Source: Bradyrhizobium sp. 132 (GTDB taxonomy: Bacteria; Pseudomonadota; Alphaproteobacteria; Rhizobiales; Xanthobacteraceae). From it: a DNA stretch of 55,177 nt. Below, in pieces: positions 18,094 to 27,863 of the stretch. Below the pieces are notes generated by a model, which saw only the letters and a program-made list of their open reading frames with translations, was not told where the DNA came from and ran no database searches. Numbering within the stretch: the first letter of the stretch is position 1; each line of letters begins with the position of its first letter. Both the position numbers and the translations under genes were made by a program. Where the stretch lies: the NCBI RefSeq assembly GCF_023074185.1, contig NZ_JADPKY010000100.1, positions 1-55,177 of the forward strand. Direction: 5' to 3'.

Positions 18094-18775
18094 TTGCTGT
18101 TCAGGGTTGTTCGGCCGATGCGCCGGGACGGGTCTTGCTTTCCTTCATTCGTGCGGCGCATTCCAGCGGACGTCCGCGCCAAGGCTGCGGGCATCGAGCT
18201 GGCTATTCCGCTCGGTGATGATTTCGTTTTTGTGACGCCTAGCGAGAGCGCTCAGGCCGTTCGATTTTCCCTCCGCACCCACAAGCCCAGCGAAGCGAAG
18301 TCGCGCATGGAGTCGCCGCGGCCTATCTAGAGGGTGCTTGGCAGGCCGTCCGCAATGACGCTCCCGTGCATCCGACCCACCGCCAGGCAACGGCCTTGGC
18401 AGGCGAACTCCATCGCGTCTGGACGGACAGCGAGAGCCGCGCCCGGAGTGTCGCCATAGTTCATGCGCCGGGTGTCGGCTGGCTGGACGCCGGACACTGA
18501 GAGTCACGAGGAGCAGGAAGCTCACTGGGCGGCCGTAACGGAGATGTGGGAGAGGGTCGGCCAAAAAAATAGAGAAGCTGCTCGGGCCCATCGTGGACCG
18601 CGTCTTACTGACCAAGGGCATCCGCGGCGTGGACAGCGAATCGCGCGCTCTCTTGATCACCGGCTTTGGATGGCGCTGAGGGACGCGTTCGCAAGCCGGC
18701 ACCGCAACGCTGGCCGCGACTATTCGTCCGACCCCAAGGCGGGCCTCTGGCGCCCGTGGAAGCGACCATGGACAC
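18094..18775 (+). pseudogene. Phage-type (tyrosine recombinase) integrase relic
   Basis: From the ATG at 18094 the frame reads MLFRVVRPMRRDGSCF, FVRRIPADVRAKAAGIELAI and VTPSESAQAVRFSLRTHKPS, typical of the N-terminal domain of island integrases. A frameshift near 18310 interrupts it. Later frames give AYLEGAWQAVRNDAPVH (near 18335), EEQEAHWAAVTEMWERVG (near 18510) and ESRALLITGFGWR (near 18640). The catalytic C-terminal domain with R-H-R-Y is missing, cut by the group II intron remnant. The gene is therefore not functional. Confidence 0.75.
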
Positions 18776-19031
18776 CTGCCAAGCGCTTGATGCAACGTGG
18801 GCTCGATCCGGAGCGGGCATGGCAGTCGGCCTTCAACGGCCGTGGCCTGGTGGAATGCCGGGGCCAGCCACATGAACGACGCTTATCGCGCCGCCTTTTT
18901 CGTGCACCTCGGTCTGCCGTTCCTCATTGGACTGCACCGCCATCTCAATCGGGCTTGACTAACCGCGGTTTACGGGTCCGTACGTAGGGTGGTGTGGGAG
19001 GGGGAAGCCGCGAGGCTTCCTCCTACCCGAT
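18776..19031 (+). mobile_element. 3' end of a group II intron (reverse transcriptase C-terminus plus domains V/VI)
   Basis: Shifting frames between 18800 and 18950 give SAFNGRG, WWNAGASHMNDAYRAAF and LGLPFLIGLHRHLN. These match the conserved C-terminal tail of bacterial group II intron reverse transcriptases. They are followed by a GC-rich tail (TCCGTACGTAGGGTGGTG, then a GGAAGCC...GGCTTCC hairpin and CTACCCGAT). This has the look of intron domains V-VI ending in the 3' splice site near 19031. The rest of the intron is missing. Confidence 0.65.
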
Positions 19032-19146
19032 CGCTTGGTTATGAGTGACAGCACGGGATCATTCATTTTAACGTCATTGCGGGACGCCGGGTTCTTGCGT
19101 CGCATCTGCTATCATTCGGCAAGATATGAGGCCGGTGCTGTTAATC

Positions 19147-20214
19147 CTATCTGTCTATTGAAGGCTTCGGCGTCGTGTTCGTCCGGGTGGGTAGTATCGG
19201 ATACTCGATCTTAGGTAGCCGCCCGGTAAGCGAATTCAGGAACGCGACAATGTCGTTTTCTTCCCCATCGCTAAGCTTGGCGCCGAGCTGGATTTCACTC
19301 ATCAAGGCAACAGCTTGCTTCAGGCTCCAAACCTGGCCCGAATGGAAGTAAGGGGCTCGCAAAGCAACGTTCCGCAACGGCGCAGCGCGGAAGACATATT
19401 CGTCGCCGACCGCCTTGGTGACCGCGAATCGGCCCTTATCGGCTTGCGGAAGCAGGGGTGCGTCCGGCTTCTTCATCACGCCGAACTGGAAGTAGGCCTG
19501 TCCACCGACATTGATTCCATTGTGGCAAGAGGAGCATCCCTTCTCCATAAACAGCGCCAACCCTGACTTCTGCTGATCATCGAGAGCATGTGTATTGCCC
19601 TCCAAATACTGATCGAACGGGGCCGCAGGTGTGATGAGAGTGGCTTCAAAAGCCTCGATTGCCTTCGCAAAGTTTTCAAAGCTGACCGGTCTCGCCTCGT
19701 TCGGGAAAGCATTTTTGAACAAGACGACATAACTGGCCATTGAGTTCAAGGTGTCGAGCACATGATCCGGAGTCGCATTCATTTCGGCACTCGCCTGCAC
19801 AGGGCCAGTTGCTTGCGCCTTGAGGTCCGCGGCGCGTCCGTCCCAGAATTGCGCCGAATTGAACACCGCGTTGTAGACGGTTGGGGCCCGACGTAGGCCG
19901 ACCTTCCAGCCGTGACCGACTGAGGTCGGACCGGCATCGACTCCGCCGCTGCCGAGATTGTGGCACGTATTGCAGCTAATGATCTCGCTTGCCGATAGCC
20001 GCGGATCGAAGAACAGAATTTTGCCAAGCTCGACCTTTTCATGCGTGACTGGATTGTCCTTTACCGCAGGAATGATTGAGGGGATCGGATGGAAGATCTG
20101 CCTGGCGGTTCTCATCAGATCATCGTCCGCGCTAGCTCCTGACGACATCAACAGGCCAATCGCCAAAACAGATGCTTCAGCCACAAGCCGAAGCTCCCGG
20201 ATCGATTTGTTCAT
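19147..20214 (-). CDS. Di-heme cytochrome c peroxidase (CCP/MauG family)
   Basis: The 355-residue protein has a signal peptide (cleavage near residue 29, SGASA-DDD) and is exported to the periplasm. It has two heme-c sites, CNTCH (81-85) and CSSCH (227-231). In bacterial CCPs one heme accepts electrons from small cytochromes and the other reduces hydrogen peroxide to water. Length and motifs (LGKILFFDPRLSAS, APTVYNA, FWDGRA, RNVALRAPYFHSG) agree with the family. A GAGGCGGG site precedes the ATG. Two imperfect sigma-54-like motifs lie upstream (see findings), so NifA control is possible but unproven. It may protect microaerobic bacteroids from peroxide. Confidence 0.92.
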   Translation of the reverse strand: MNKSIRELRLVAEASVLAIGLLMSSGASADDDLMRTARQIFHPIPSIIPAVKDNPVTHEKVELGKILFFDPRLSASEIISCNTCHNLGSGGVDAGPTSVGHGWKVGLRRAPTVYNAVFNSAQFWDGRAADLKAQATGPVQASAEMNATPDHVLDTLNSMASYVVLFKNAFPNEARPVSFENFAKAIEAFEATLITPAAPFDQYLEGNTHALDDQQKSGLALFMEKGCSSCHNGINVGGQAYFQFGVMKKPDAPLLPQADKGRFAVTKAVGDEYVFRAAPLRNVALRAPYFHSGQVWSLKQAVALMSEIQLGAKLSDGEENDIVAFLNSLTGRLPKIEYPILPTRTNTTPKPSIDR

Positions 20215-21451
20215 ACACCCGCCTCATCAGTTCTGATTGATACGAAGGAAACAGTCGAAAGCGATGCCACACTCTGTTCCCTCAACGGGCCGGCGCAGCA
20301 TGCACCGGATCCTGTGAAGCGAGGCTGCATCAAATATTCGATTTCGAGGTGCTCGCTGCCGGCGTTCGCCCAAGAGGCTTTAAGCCGTTATTTGATTCGC
20401 GAATTCGCTTTGAGCTTAGATCACGACCTTGGTAGATCAGACTAGCGCCTCAACCTTCGGAATGATGGCCGATCTGACAACAATAAGCGTGCCGAAAAAG
20501 GATAATTTGTCCGGTGGCCGCATCGGTTCTCCATTGAGCGATTGGGTGGCCAATACGCTCCAGCGAAGTTGATCTATCCGTGTTGCACCGCTGGTCGCGC
20601 TCAGCGCTCACGGTGTCGCTGGACAATAGCAACCCCCATGCCAGTCTTGCATCTGACATGCAAGCTGCTGATTTAGGTACAAAACGAGTCCGGGCTGCCG
20701 AACAACGTCGGATGTCTTGCTTTGATGAATACATACAGTGTCACAGATGCGACAAGCGCCAGTCCCGGCTAGACATCATCGCTCAGGAAGTTTTGTGATG
20801 AGATCCGATTGCCAGGCTTGCCGGCCACACGTGGCACGGCGGTACAAAGATCTACGCTGGCCTACGGCGAAACACTGAGCCGAGGCGCCCGGCGGTGCGC
20901 ATCGCTCACGATTTCGCCTCGCCCTGCCGACTGAAGGCTCGCCGACTCAGTTCGGGTCGGCTCTTTGCGCGCCGCCTCCGAAATCGCGCTCGTTTGTAAC
21001 AGACGAGCCCCGAAGCCTGAACATGGCTTGTCTTGAATCCCACCTGGGGTTCGCTGGCAGAGCAATTGCCCATCTCAAATCTGTTACCTAGACTAGAGTT
21101 TGACGGTACGACCGTCCGATTTACTCGGATATTCCCATTCGAGACCAGCTGAAGTGCCGGCCTGACACCTGATCGGGCCGCGTGTGGGTTGGGATAAGAT
21201 AACCATTTCGACCCACTCACGGCCGAGTGGCAGCTTTTGAAATCCTGCGCGCTGGTCGCAAGAATCGCTGAACTTCTGCAGAAGCAATGGTCACTTCGTG
21301 CTCTTGCGTTGAAAGACTTCCGTACAAGAGGACATGTTGGTAGGAGATCTTTACATCATGTCCGCAGATGGCCAGGTCGTGAGATCTCATCCGCGTCTTA
21401 CTGAGGGAAGGACGTGATTGACCAGTTGTCCATGGCTGGTTCAAGTTAGAT
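20215..21451. other. Long intergenic region with an orphan NifA-type site
   Basis: No gene is recognised in about 1.2 kb. A perfect TGT-N10-ACA motif lies at 20739-20754. TGGCACG at 20832 lacks a matching -12 element. Short frames on both strands have no family motif. This is probably decayed sequence between the peroxidase and the next small genes. Confidence 0.35.
20739..20754 (+). promoter_or_regulatory. Possible NifA upstream activator site (orphan)
   Basis: TGTCACAGATGCGACA fits TGT-N10-ACA. On the minus strand an imperfect sigma-54 element (CGGCACGCTTATTGT, 20480-20494) lies 245 bases away, in the direction of the peroxidase gene. No good plus-strand partner exists. The match may be chance. 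Confidence 0.3.
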
Positions 21452-21706
21452 ATGGCGTCGGTGATGGCTGCGATTGACGATCGATTGAATGAGATCCGAC
21501 ACGTGCGGAATGACATTTGGCGCTGTCGAAGAAGGCTTAAAAGCGAGCTGAGTGATCTCGAGCGTAAGGTTCTCGAAGATCGCCTGCTTGAGCGGCAATC
21601 TGCCTTTGAACGGCTCCTAGCGACCACGTTTCCTTTTACATTGACACTGTCAAGCAAAATTCGGGAGCCGCAGGTCATTGGCGCGCAAAATGGCGTCGGC
21701 TCATAG
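21452..21706 (+). CDS. Small hypothetical protein, coiled-coil-like
   Basis: The 84-codon frame reads as a highly charged helix (IDDRLNEIRHVRNDIWRCRR, then SELSDLERKVLEDRLLERQS) that looks like real protein rather than a shadow. It then runs into TFPFTLTLSSK and stops. No family is recognised. It could be a small symbiosis-island protein or a fragment of a longer one. A ribosome site is not obvious. Confidence 0.4.
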   Translation: MASVMAAIDDRLNEIRHVRNDIWRCRRRLKSELSDLERKVLEDRLLERQSAFERLLATTFPFTLTLSSKIREPQVIGAQNGVGS

Positions 21707-22027
21707 AACGCATGCGCCTGCGTCAGAAACGTAGGCTCCGTCGCCGCGGACCGCCGCGCCATCATGGCCGCCGCCGAGCTGAAATGCGTCGGTCCTCAGC
21801 CTTTTCACCGATGTGCTGGCCCGCGGCGCACGGTGAGCGCCGATAATGAAACCGTTCGGGCCGGCCATCCAGGACCACGGCTGGGGGACACCGATTGCGC
21901 CGTTTCTGCGAAACCGCGGTCACCATGAGTAGCTTTCATCCGACAGAGCGATCGAAGAAGCTTGAATCGGCCGTAGCGTCAGGTTGTACAGAGCAGGCGA
22001 ACGATACTCCAGACTAGGTGTAGCCGA

Positions 22028-22534
22028 ATGAGAAGAGCCGCTATCGCTTTTGCATTATGTTCCGCTCTCGAGCTGCTCGGGCTAAGCGCGAGCGCGGTTG
22101 CGGACACAAGGCGGTACGCGTGCACGATCACTGCCGCCGATCGAGAGCCGGTCGGAGTTCGGAACGAGCGGGTCATTCTCACGGTTCAATATGGCTGCCG
22201 GATCGCGGATGGTCTCTCGCGTGACGCGGGGATTACAGCAGTGTCGGTCAGCGAGTGGGCTGCTGATAAAGGAACGTACCTAGCGTCCCTGGAATTTCAC
22301 CGCGCGCTGGAGGGAGTTGCAATTGGGCAACTCTCCGAGGCGACCGGCTTCTCTAGCATGGAAGGGGAGCAAGGCATTGCGGTCGCAACTTCCGGCACGA
22401 CAGTATTCAAGTTCGCATCTGGCTCATTGGCAGCCCTTTCAGGGAAGACCCTTAAATTCACCACCAAACTTACTGGCCTACGTAGCTTCGAATTGGAGTT
22501 CACAGATTGGCCAGAATCTGTTTTTTGGAAGTGA
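22028..22534 (+). CDS. Hypothetical secreted protein
   Basis: This 168-residue protein starts with a signal peptide (AIAFALCSALELLGLSASAV, cleavage near VADT). The mature part has two Cys early on (YACTITA, QYGCRIAD) and a beta-rich, Thr/Ser-rich remainder ending LEFTDWPESVFWK. No family is recognised. It stands alone between IS debris with no operon partner. A periplasmic or surface role is all that can be inferred. Confidence 0.6.
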   Translation: MRRAAIAFALCSALELLGLSASAVADTRRYACTITAADREPVGVRNERVILTVQYGCRIADGLSRDAGITAVSVSEWAADKGTYLASLEFHRALEGVAIGQLSEATGFSSMEGEQGIAVATSGTTVFKFASGSLAALSGKTLKFTTKLTGLRSFELEFTDWPESVFWK

Positions 22535-22589
22535 CTCGTGTCTTACGCTTTATTTCCGCAAGCGCAGAAATATCCAAAGGAGTGAAGAG

Positions 22590-23200
22590 AGCGACGGACA
22601 TTCTGCAGCAGATCGCACTGGAGGGGACTCCGCGCGGAGCTCGATCGGATGTTGCCGCTGGTGCTGCGGGTGATCCGTCAAGAGCCTGGGCGCGCATCTT
22701 CCACGGCGACACTCATGTGGAAGATAAGGTTCTCAGCGTGTTCGAGCCGCCGGCCCGAGATCATCCGTAAGGACAAGCCGGCAAGCCCAATGAGTTCGGC
22801 AAAATGATCAAGCTGCAAGATTGTCGACTAACTCTATGTCCGGCGGCGCAATGGCGATCTGTTGATCACGGCCATCGCACCTACCAGGGGGCGTGCCGCG
22901 GCTGGTGGCGACTGACGCCGGATTCTACTCTGCCAGAACGAGGCCGCTGCGAGAGCATTGGGGGGTATGCATCCCCAATCGACCGAGCAAAAGCCCTGAG
23001 CGCAAGCGCGAACAGAAGAAGCGCTGGTTCCGCGATGCCAAGAATGGCGCACGCGATGGACGCATCAGCGTGGTTAAGCGGCGAAACGGCTTCAATCCAT
23101 GCTGGTAGAAGGATGACGCCGGAATGCAGCGCTGGCTCGCCCTCGGTGTAATCTCAACCTCCGCAACATCGGCCGGACGATGAGCAGCCGAGCCGCTCCG
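22590..23200 (+). pseudogene. ISNCY-like DDE transposase relic
   Basis: Frames shift, but the order of conserved blocks is clear: ELDRMLPLVLRVIRQEPG, DTHVEDKVLSVFEP, IIRKDKP..PNEFGKMIK, PRLVATDAGFYSA, VCIPNRPSKSPERKREQKK, RISVVKRRNGFN and RWLALGVISTSAT. These match the C-terminal two thirds of a DDE transposase of the unclassified (ISNCY) group. Multiple indels and stops make it non-functional. No terminal repeats were identified. Confidence 0.65.
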
Positions 23201-24077
23201 TAGATCTCGGACCCATCATGCTCGCTTCAGGCCCCCGCCGTCCAGCCGGCGGGTTTGTTTTGCCCCATGCCGTTGCCCTAAGGCTGGAAAGCATCAATTT
23301 CGCGCCGGGAAGTAGATAAAAGTAGGCTATCCACGGGCCCTATTTGCCGAACGGAGAATATGCGAAGCTTCATTGACGGAGGATGAACGCTCAACGCGAA
23401 TTTGAGGGCAGCCCGCGCTGATGGAGCCGCTCTAGTGGTGTCCGTCTGTAGTGGGAGCAGCGCCTCGCGCTCATCATCAGACAGGCCTCGTTGTCGCTGC
23501 ACTCGGTGCCGCGTGCCGGCGTCGGCTCACCGCGTCACGCTCCCGCAAGCGGCGTTAGAAAAAAGTCGACGGGCGAGCGATCCAAGCGCCGAATTGCGTC
23601 GGGGCGTGCCTTCCCGAGATGCTGAAGCGAGCTGCAACTGGGCTGCCGAATGACGCAGAACGCCGACCTCTTTACCCCGATTGAGCAAGGGCCAGGAGCT
23701 TGCGCCTTTAAGGCTATCGCGGGTTGAGAATCGATCAGCCCCAATGCTCTCCACGAGATCGGGTGTCGCCACTTAGAGCGCGTCTCCACGAGAGATCAAC
23801 TGGAATGACGAGCGAAGCGAAAGATCGCCTGTAAGTGAAACAACGCCTTCTGCTGACACCTGAGTTCTCTTAGTCATCCAGAAGAGGTGCTGCAGCGCTC
23901 AACATCACTTGCTCAGTATCGATCGCAAACACCATGGGCGCATCTACGTGCGCTGAACTCTCTCGAGCCGATCGTGTTTGCGATCGCTCGATGGGGCGCC
24001 AAGCAAAGCTGCGCACCGGAGTGACGCCGGCGCGCGGGAAGACTCTACCTATCTCGCTGGCGGAGAGCGCAAGTGAT
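23201..24077. other. Region upstream of nifD without recognised gene
   Basis: Short frames overlap on both strands, and none has a family motif or ribosome site that could be defended. The stretch separates the transposase relic from the nifD regulatory region. Confidence 0.35.
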
Positions 24078-24093
24078 TGTTTTGTTTCAGACA
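24078..24093 (+). promoter_or_regulatory. NifA upstream activator site of nifD
   Basis: TGTTTTGTTTCAGACA matches TGT-N10-ACA. It lies 110 bases upstream of the nifD -24 element, the usual distance for looping from a NifA-bound site to sigma-54 polymerase. Confidence 0.8.
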
Positions 24094-24203
24094 GAGCGTT
24101 AGCGGGCACGCCTGTCGGTGCCACGTAGGGTCGGGTTTATAACATCCGCATCCTGCCAGCTATCTAGCTCTACAGACGTGGGTTTTTCGTGTTCAACCAG
24201 CGC

Positions 24204-24219
24204 TGGCACACTCGTTGCA
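24204..24219 (+). promoter_or_regulatory. Sigma-54 promoter of the nifDKENX operon
   Basis: TGGCACACTCGTTGCA is a full match to the -24/-12 consensus (TGGCAC-N5-TTGCA). Transcription should start near 24230, giving a leader of about 370 bases before nifD. A 60-codon open frame (24423-24605) lies in that leader, and its stop overlaps the nifD ATG. Confidence 0.9.
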
Positions 24220-24601
24220 AACCCCTGCGCAACAGGCGGCTGTTAGCCCTTTGCATCGACATGCAGAGGGGCAGGCCGCCCCTGATGGCACGCGAGCGAG
24301 TAAAGAAGCCGATATGACCAAGGCTGGAGGGCAGGCATGACATCACCGAGACGCGTCTTGGTCACCGATTCCGTCGACAAATCAACAGCGTCACACATGG
24401 CGCTCGCAAGCGCTTAGCCGAGATGAGCTGCAACATTCTGATCGATCGCTGCGGCATGATCCAGAACCCCGCGGAGTTGCGTCCGGTAGGACCGGCCAGC
24501 GAGATTGCACGCTTTACACCTCAACGCCGGATCGGAAATCCGTCGGTCTACCGGAAAAGCGCCGCTTCTTCATTTGAGACGACAATCGAAAGGAAATTTG
24601 T

Positions 24602-26104
24602 ATGAGCCGAGCAACTACCGAGAGCGTCGCAGAGATCAAGGCGCGCAACAAGCAGCTAATCGATGAGGTGTTGAAGGTCTACCCAGAGAAGACCGCCAAA
24701 AGGCGCGCCAAGCATCTGAGTGTTCACGAGGCGGGGAAGTCCGATTGTGGCGTCAAGTCGAATATCAAGTCCATTCCGGGCGTAATGACCATCCGCGGCT
24801 GCGCCTACGCGGGCTCCAAGGGCGTGGTCTGGGGGCCGATCAAGGACATGATCCACATTAGCCACGGTCCGGTCGGCTGTGGTCAGTACTCATGGGGCTC
24901 GCGGCGCAACTACTACGTCGGCACGACCGGCATCGACACGTTCGTGACACTGCAGTTCACTTCCGATTTCCAGGAAAAGGATATCGTGTTCGGCGGAGAT
25001 AAAAAGGTCACCAAACTCATCGACGAGCTACAGGAGCTGTTTCCTCTCAACAGGGGCATTACCATTCAGTCCGAATGTCCGATTGGTTTGATCGGTGACG
25101 ATATCGAGGCAGTCTCCAGAGAAAAGTCAAAGGAATATGGCGGCAAAACCATCGTGCCTGTGCGGTGCGAGGGTTTTCGTGGCGTGTCACAATCGCTCGG
25201 CCATCACATCGCGAACGACGCCATTCGAGATTGGATCTTCGACAAGAGCGCCCCAGAAGCCAGCTCTAAATTTCAGCCGACCGCATATGACGTCGCCATC
25301 ATCGGTGACTACAACATCGGCGGCGACGCCTGGTCGTCACGGATCCTGCTCGAAGAAATGGGCCTGCGCGTCATCGCCCAGTGGTCCGGGGATGGATCTC
25401 TCGCTGAATTGGAGGCGACGCCGAAAGCGAAGCTCAACATATTGCATTGCTATCGCTCGATGAACTACATCTCACGGCACATGGAGGAAAAATTCGGAAT
25501 TCCCTGGTGCGAGTACAACTTCTTCGGGCCTTCCAAAATCGCGGAGTCGCTGCGCAAAATTGCAAGCTTCTTCGATGATAAGATCAAGGAGGGCGCCGAG
25601 CGCGTCATCGCGAAATATCAGCCGCTGGTCGATGCGGTGACCGCGAAGTACCGGCCGCGGCTCGATGGCAAGACCGTAATGCTGTTCGTGGGCGGCCTAC
25701 GTCCTCGCCACGTCATCGGCGCGTATGAGGACCTCGGCATGGATGTTGTCGGCACAGGCTATGAGTTCGGTCACAACGACGACTATCAGCGCACCGCCCA
25801 GCACTACGTCAAGGACGGCACGCTGATCTACGACGATGTCACCGGCTACGAATTCGAGCGCTTCGTCGAAAAGATCCGGCCCGACCTCGTCGGCTCCGGT
25901 ATCAAGGAAAAATACGTCTTCCAAAAGATGGGCGTGCCGTTCCGCCAAATGCATTCCTGGGACTACTCGGGTCCTTACCACGGTTATGACGGCTTCGCGA
26001 TCTTCGCCCGAGACATGGACATGGCAATCAACTCCCCGATCTGGGGGAAGACCACCGCACCTTGGAAGGACGCTCCGCGGCCGAGCCTCATGGCGGCGGA
26101 ATAG
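24602..26104 (+). CDS. nifD: Nitrogenase MoFe protein alpha chain
   Basis: The 500-residue alpha subunit carries the FeMo cofactor and half of each P-cluster. P-cluster cysteines appear in HGPVGCGQYSWG and in the upstream IRGCAYAGSKG, with a third in SECPIGLIGDD. The cofactor Cys is in LHCYRSMNYI and the cofactor His in QMHSWDYSGPYHG. Length and motifs are normal. The start follows AAAGGAAAT. It is the first gene of the operon behind the NifA/sigma-54 promoter and is followed 77 bases later by nifK. Partners are NifK and the Fe protein NifH, whose gene is not in this window. Confidence 0.99.
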   Translation: MSRATTESVAEIKARNKQLIDEVLKVYPEKTAKRRAKHLSVHEAGKSDCGVKSNIKSIPGVMTIRGCAYAGSKGVVWGPIKDMIHISHGPVGCGQYSWGSRRNYYVGTTGIDTFVTLQFTSDFQEKDIVFGGDKKVTKLIDELQELFPLNRGITIQSECPIGLIGDDIEAVSREKSKEYGGKTIVPVRCEGFRGVSQSLGHHIANDAIRDWIFDKSAPEASSKFQPTAYDVAIIGDYNIGGDAWSSRILLEEMGLRVIAQWSGDGSLAELEATPKAKLNILHCYRSMNYISRHMEEKFGIPWCEYNFFGPSKIAESLRKIASFFDDKIKEGAERVIAKYQPLVDAVTAKYRPRLDGKTVMLFVGGLRPRHVIGAYEDLGMDVVGTGYEFGHNDDYQRTAQHYVKDGTLIYDDVTGYEFERFVEKIRPDLVGSGIKEKYVFQKMGVPFRQMHSWDYSGPYHGYDGFAIFARDMDMAINSPIWGKTTAPWKDAPRPSLMAAE

Positions 26105-26181
26105 GAAAGCCGACGCTCGGGCCCTTTCCTCCGCAGAGGAGGGAAGGGCAGGAGAACGAACACAAGAACCTGAAGAGTGCC

Positions 26182-27744
26182 ATGATGACACAGAACGCCG
26201 AACACATCCTCGACCACTCCGAGCTTTTCCGGGGAGACGAATACCAGCAGATGCTGGCCAATAAGAAGGCGCTATTTGAGAATCCGCACGATCCCGCCGA
26301 AGTCGACCGTATCGGAGAATGGTCCAAGACGCCCGAATACCGCGAGAAGAACTTCGCCCGCGAAGCGCTAACCGTCAATCCGGCGAAGGCTTGCCAGCCG
26401 CTAGGTGCGGTGTTCGCCGCGCTCGGGTTCGAGCGCACACTGCCGTTCGTCCACGGCTCCCAGGGTTGCGTCGCGTATTATCGCAGCCATTTGTCGCGGC
26501 ACTTCAAGGAGCCGACTTCGTGCGTCTCCTCGTCCATGACGGAAGACGCGGCTGTGTTCGGGGGGCTCAACAACCTGACCGACGGGCTTGCCAACAGCTA
26601 CAACATGTACAAGCCGAAGATGATCGCGGTCGCCACGACCTGCATGGCGGAAGTCATTGGCGACGACCTCAACGCCTTCATCAAAACATCAAAGGAAAAA
26701 GGTTCAGTCCCCGCGGATTACGACGTACCATTCGCTCACACTCCTGCATTCGTCGGTAGCCACATTACCGGCTACGACAACACGCTCAAGGGCATCCTCG
26801 AGCATTTCTGGGATGGCAAAGCCGGCACGGCGCCTAAACTCCAGCGCAAAGCGAACAACTGGATCAACTTCATCGGTGGCTTCGACGGCTACACTGTCGG
26901 GAACATCCGTGAGATAAAGCGCATCTTCGAGCTGATGGGGATCGGCTACACGATCCTCGCGGATAACAGTGATGTGTTCGATACCCCCACCGACGGCGAG
27001 TTCCGCATGTATGATGGCGGCACGACACTAAAGGATGCCGCGAACGCAGTACATGCGAAGGCAACCATTTCCATGCAGCAATATTGTACGGAGAAGACGT
27101 TGCCCTTCATCAAGGGGCACGACCAGGAGGTCGTCTCCTTCAATCACCCTCTGGGTGTCAGCGCCACGGACGATTTCCTGATGACGCTGTCGCGTATCAC
27201 CAACAAGGCAATTCCCAATGCGCTGGAGCGGGAGCGCGGGCGTCTGGTAGACGCAATGGCTGACTCTAGCGCGCATGTTCACGGCAAGAAGTTCGCGATC
27301 TACGGCGATCCCGACCTCTGCTATGGCCTGGCCGCATTCTTGCTGGAGCTTGGCGCTGAGCCGACGCACGTGCTCTCGACCAACGGAAGTAAGGGCTGGG
27401 AGCAGAAGATGCAGGCGCTGTTCGCGAGCTCGCCGTTCGGTAAAAACTGCCGCGCCTTCCCGGGCAAGGATCTCTGGCACATGCGTTCGCTCCTGTTCAC
27501 AGAACCAGTCGATTTCCTGATCGGTAACACCTACGGCAAGTATCTCGAGCGTGACACTGGAACGCCGCTAATCCGCATCGGGTTTCCCATCTTCGATCGC
27601 CATCATCACCATCGTTATCCAGTGTGGGGCTATCAGGGTAGCATGAATGTGCTGGTCAAGATTCTCGACAAGATCTTTGATGAGATCGATAGAAAAACCA
27701 GCTCAGTTGGCAAGACGGACTACAGCTTCGACATCATACGTTGA
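26182..27744 (+). CDS. nifK: Nitrogenase MoFe protein beta chain
   Basis: The 520-residue beta subunit shares the P-clusters with NifD. The N-terminus MTQNAEHILDHSELFRG and HGSQGCVAYYRSHLSRHFKE are diagnostic. P-cluster ligands lie in CVSSSMTEDAAVFGG and ATTCMAEVIGDD. The C-terminus has IGFPIFDRHHHHRYP. Two adjacent ATG codons (26182 and 26185) can serve as start. The alpha2-beta2 tetramer reduces N2 with electrons from NifH. Codon use matches nifD and nifE. Confidence 0.99.
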   Translation: MMTQNAEHILDHSELFRGDEYQQMLANKKALFENPHDPAEVDRIGEWSKTPEYREKNFAREALTVNPAKACQPLGAVFAALGFERTLPFVHGSQGCVAYYRSHLSRHFKEPTSCVSSSMTEDAAVFGGLNNLTDGLANSYNMYKPKMIAVATTCMAEVIGDDLNAFIKTSKEKGSVPADYDVPFAHTPAFVGSHITGYDNTLKGILEHFWDGKAGTAPKLQRKANNWINFIGGFDGYTVGNIREIKRIFELMGIGYTILADNSDVFDTPTDGEFRMYDGGTTLKDAANAVHAKATISMQQYCTEKTLPFIKGHDQEVVSFNHPLGVSATDDFLMTLSRITNKAIPNALERERGRLVDAMADSSAHVHGKKFAIYGDPDLCYGLAAFLLELGAEPTHVLSTNGSKGWEQKMQALFASSPFGKNCRAFPGKDLWHMRSLLFTEPVDFLIGNTYGKYLERDTGTPLIRIGFPIFDRHHHHRYPVWGYQGSMNVLVKILDKIFDEIDRKTSSVGKTDYSFDIIR

Positions 27745-27863
27745 GGCGAGCGCCCCGCCTCATCGTCCACAGGAACAGCAGCGCTGTGGCGGGGATCCCG
27801 GGTTATCCGCCGGGCCATCCTCTTGGTCTGTGCGAATGTCTTGACATCCCCGAAAGAGACACC

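Noticed and set aside
20832..20846. TGGCACGGCGGTACA as a sigma-54 promoter
   Set aside because: The -24 half is perfect, but the -12 half is TACA, and no gene follows within a useful distance.
23870..24124. Minus-strand frame of 84 codons just upstream of the nifD promoter
   Set aside because: It contains the NifA site of nifD, has no motif, and an opposite plus-strand frame is equally open.
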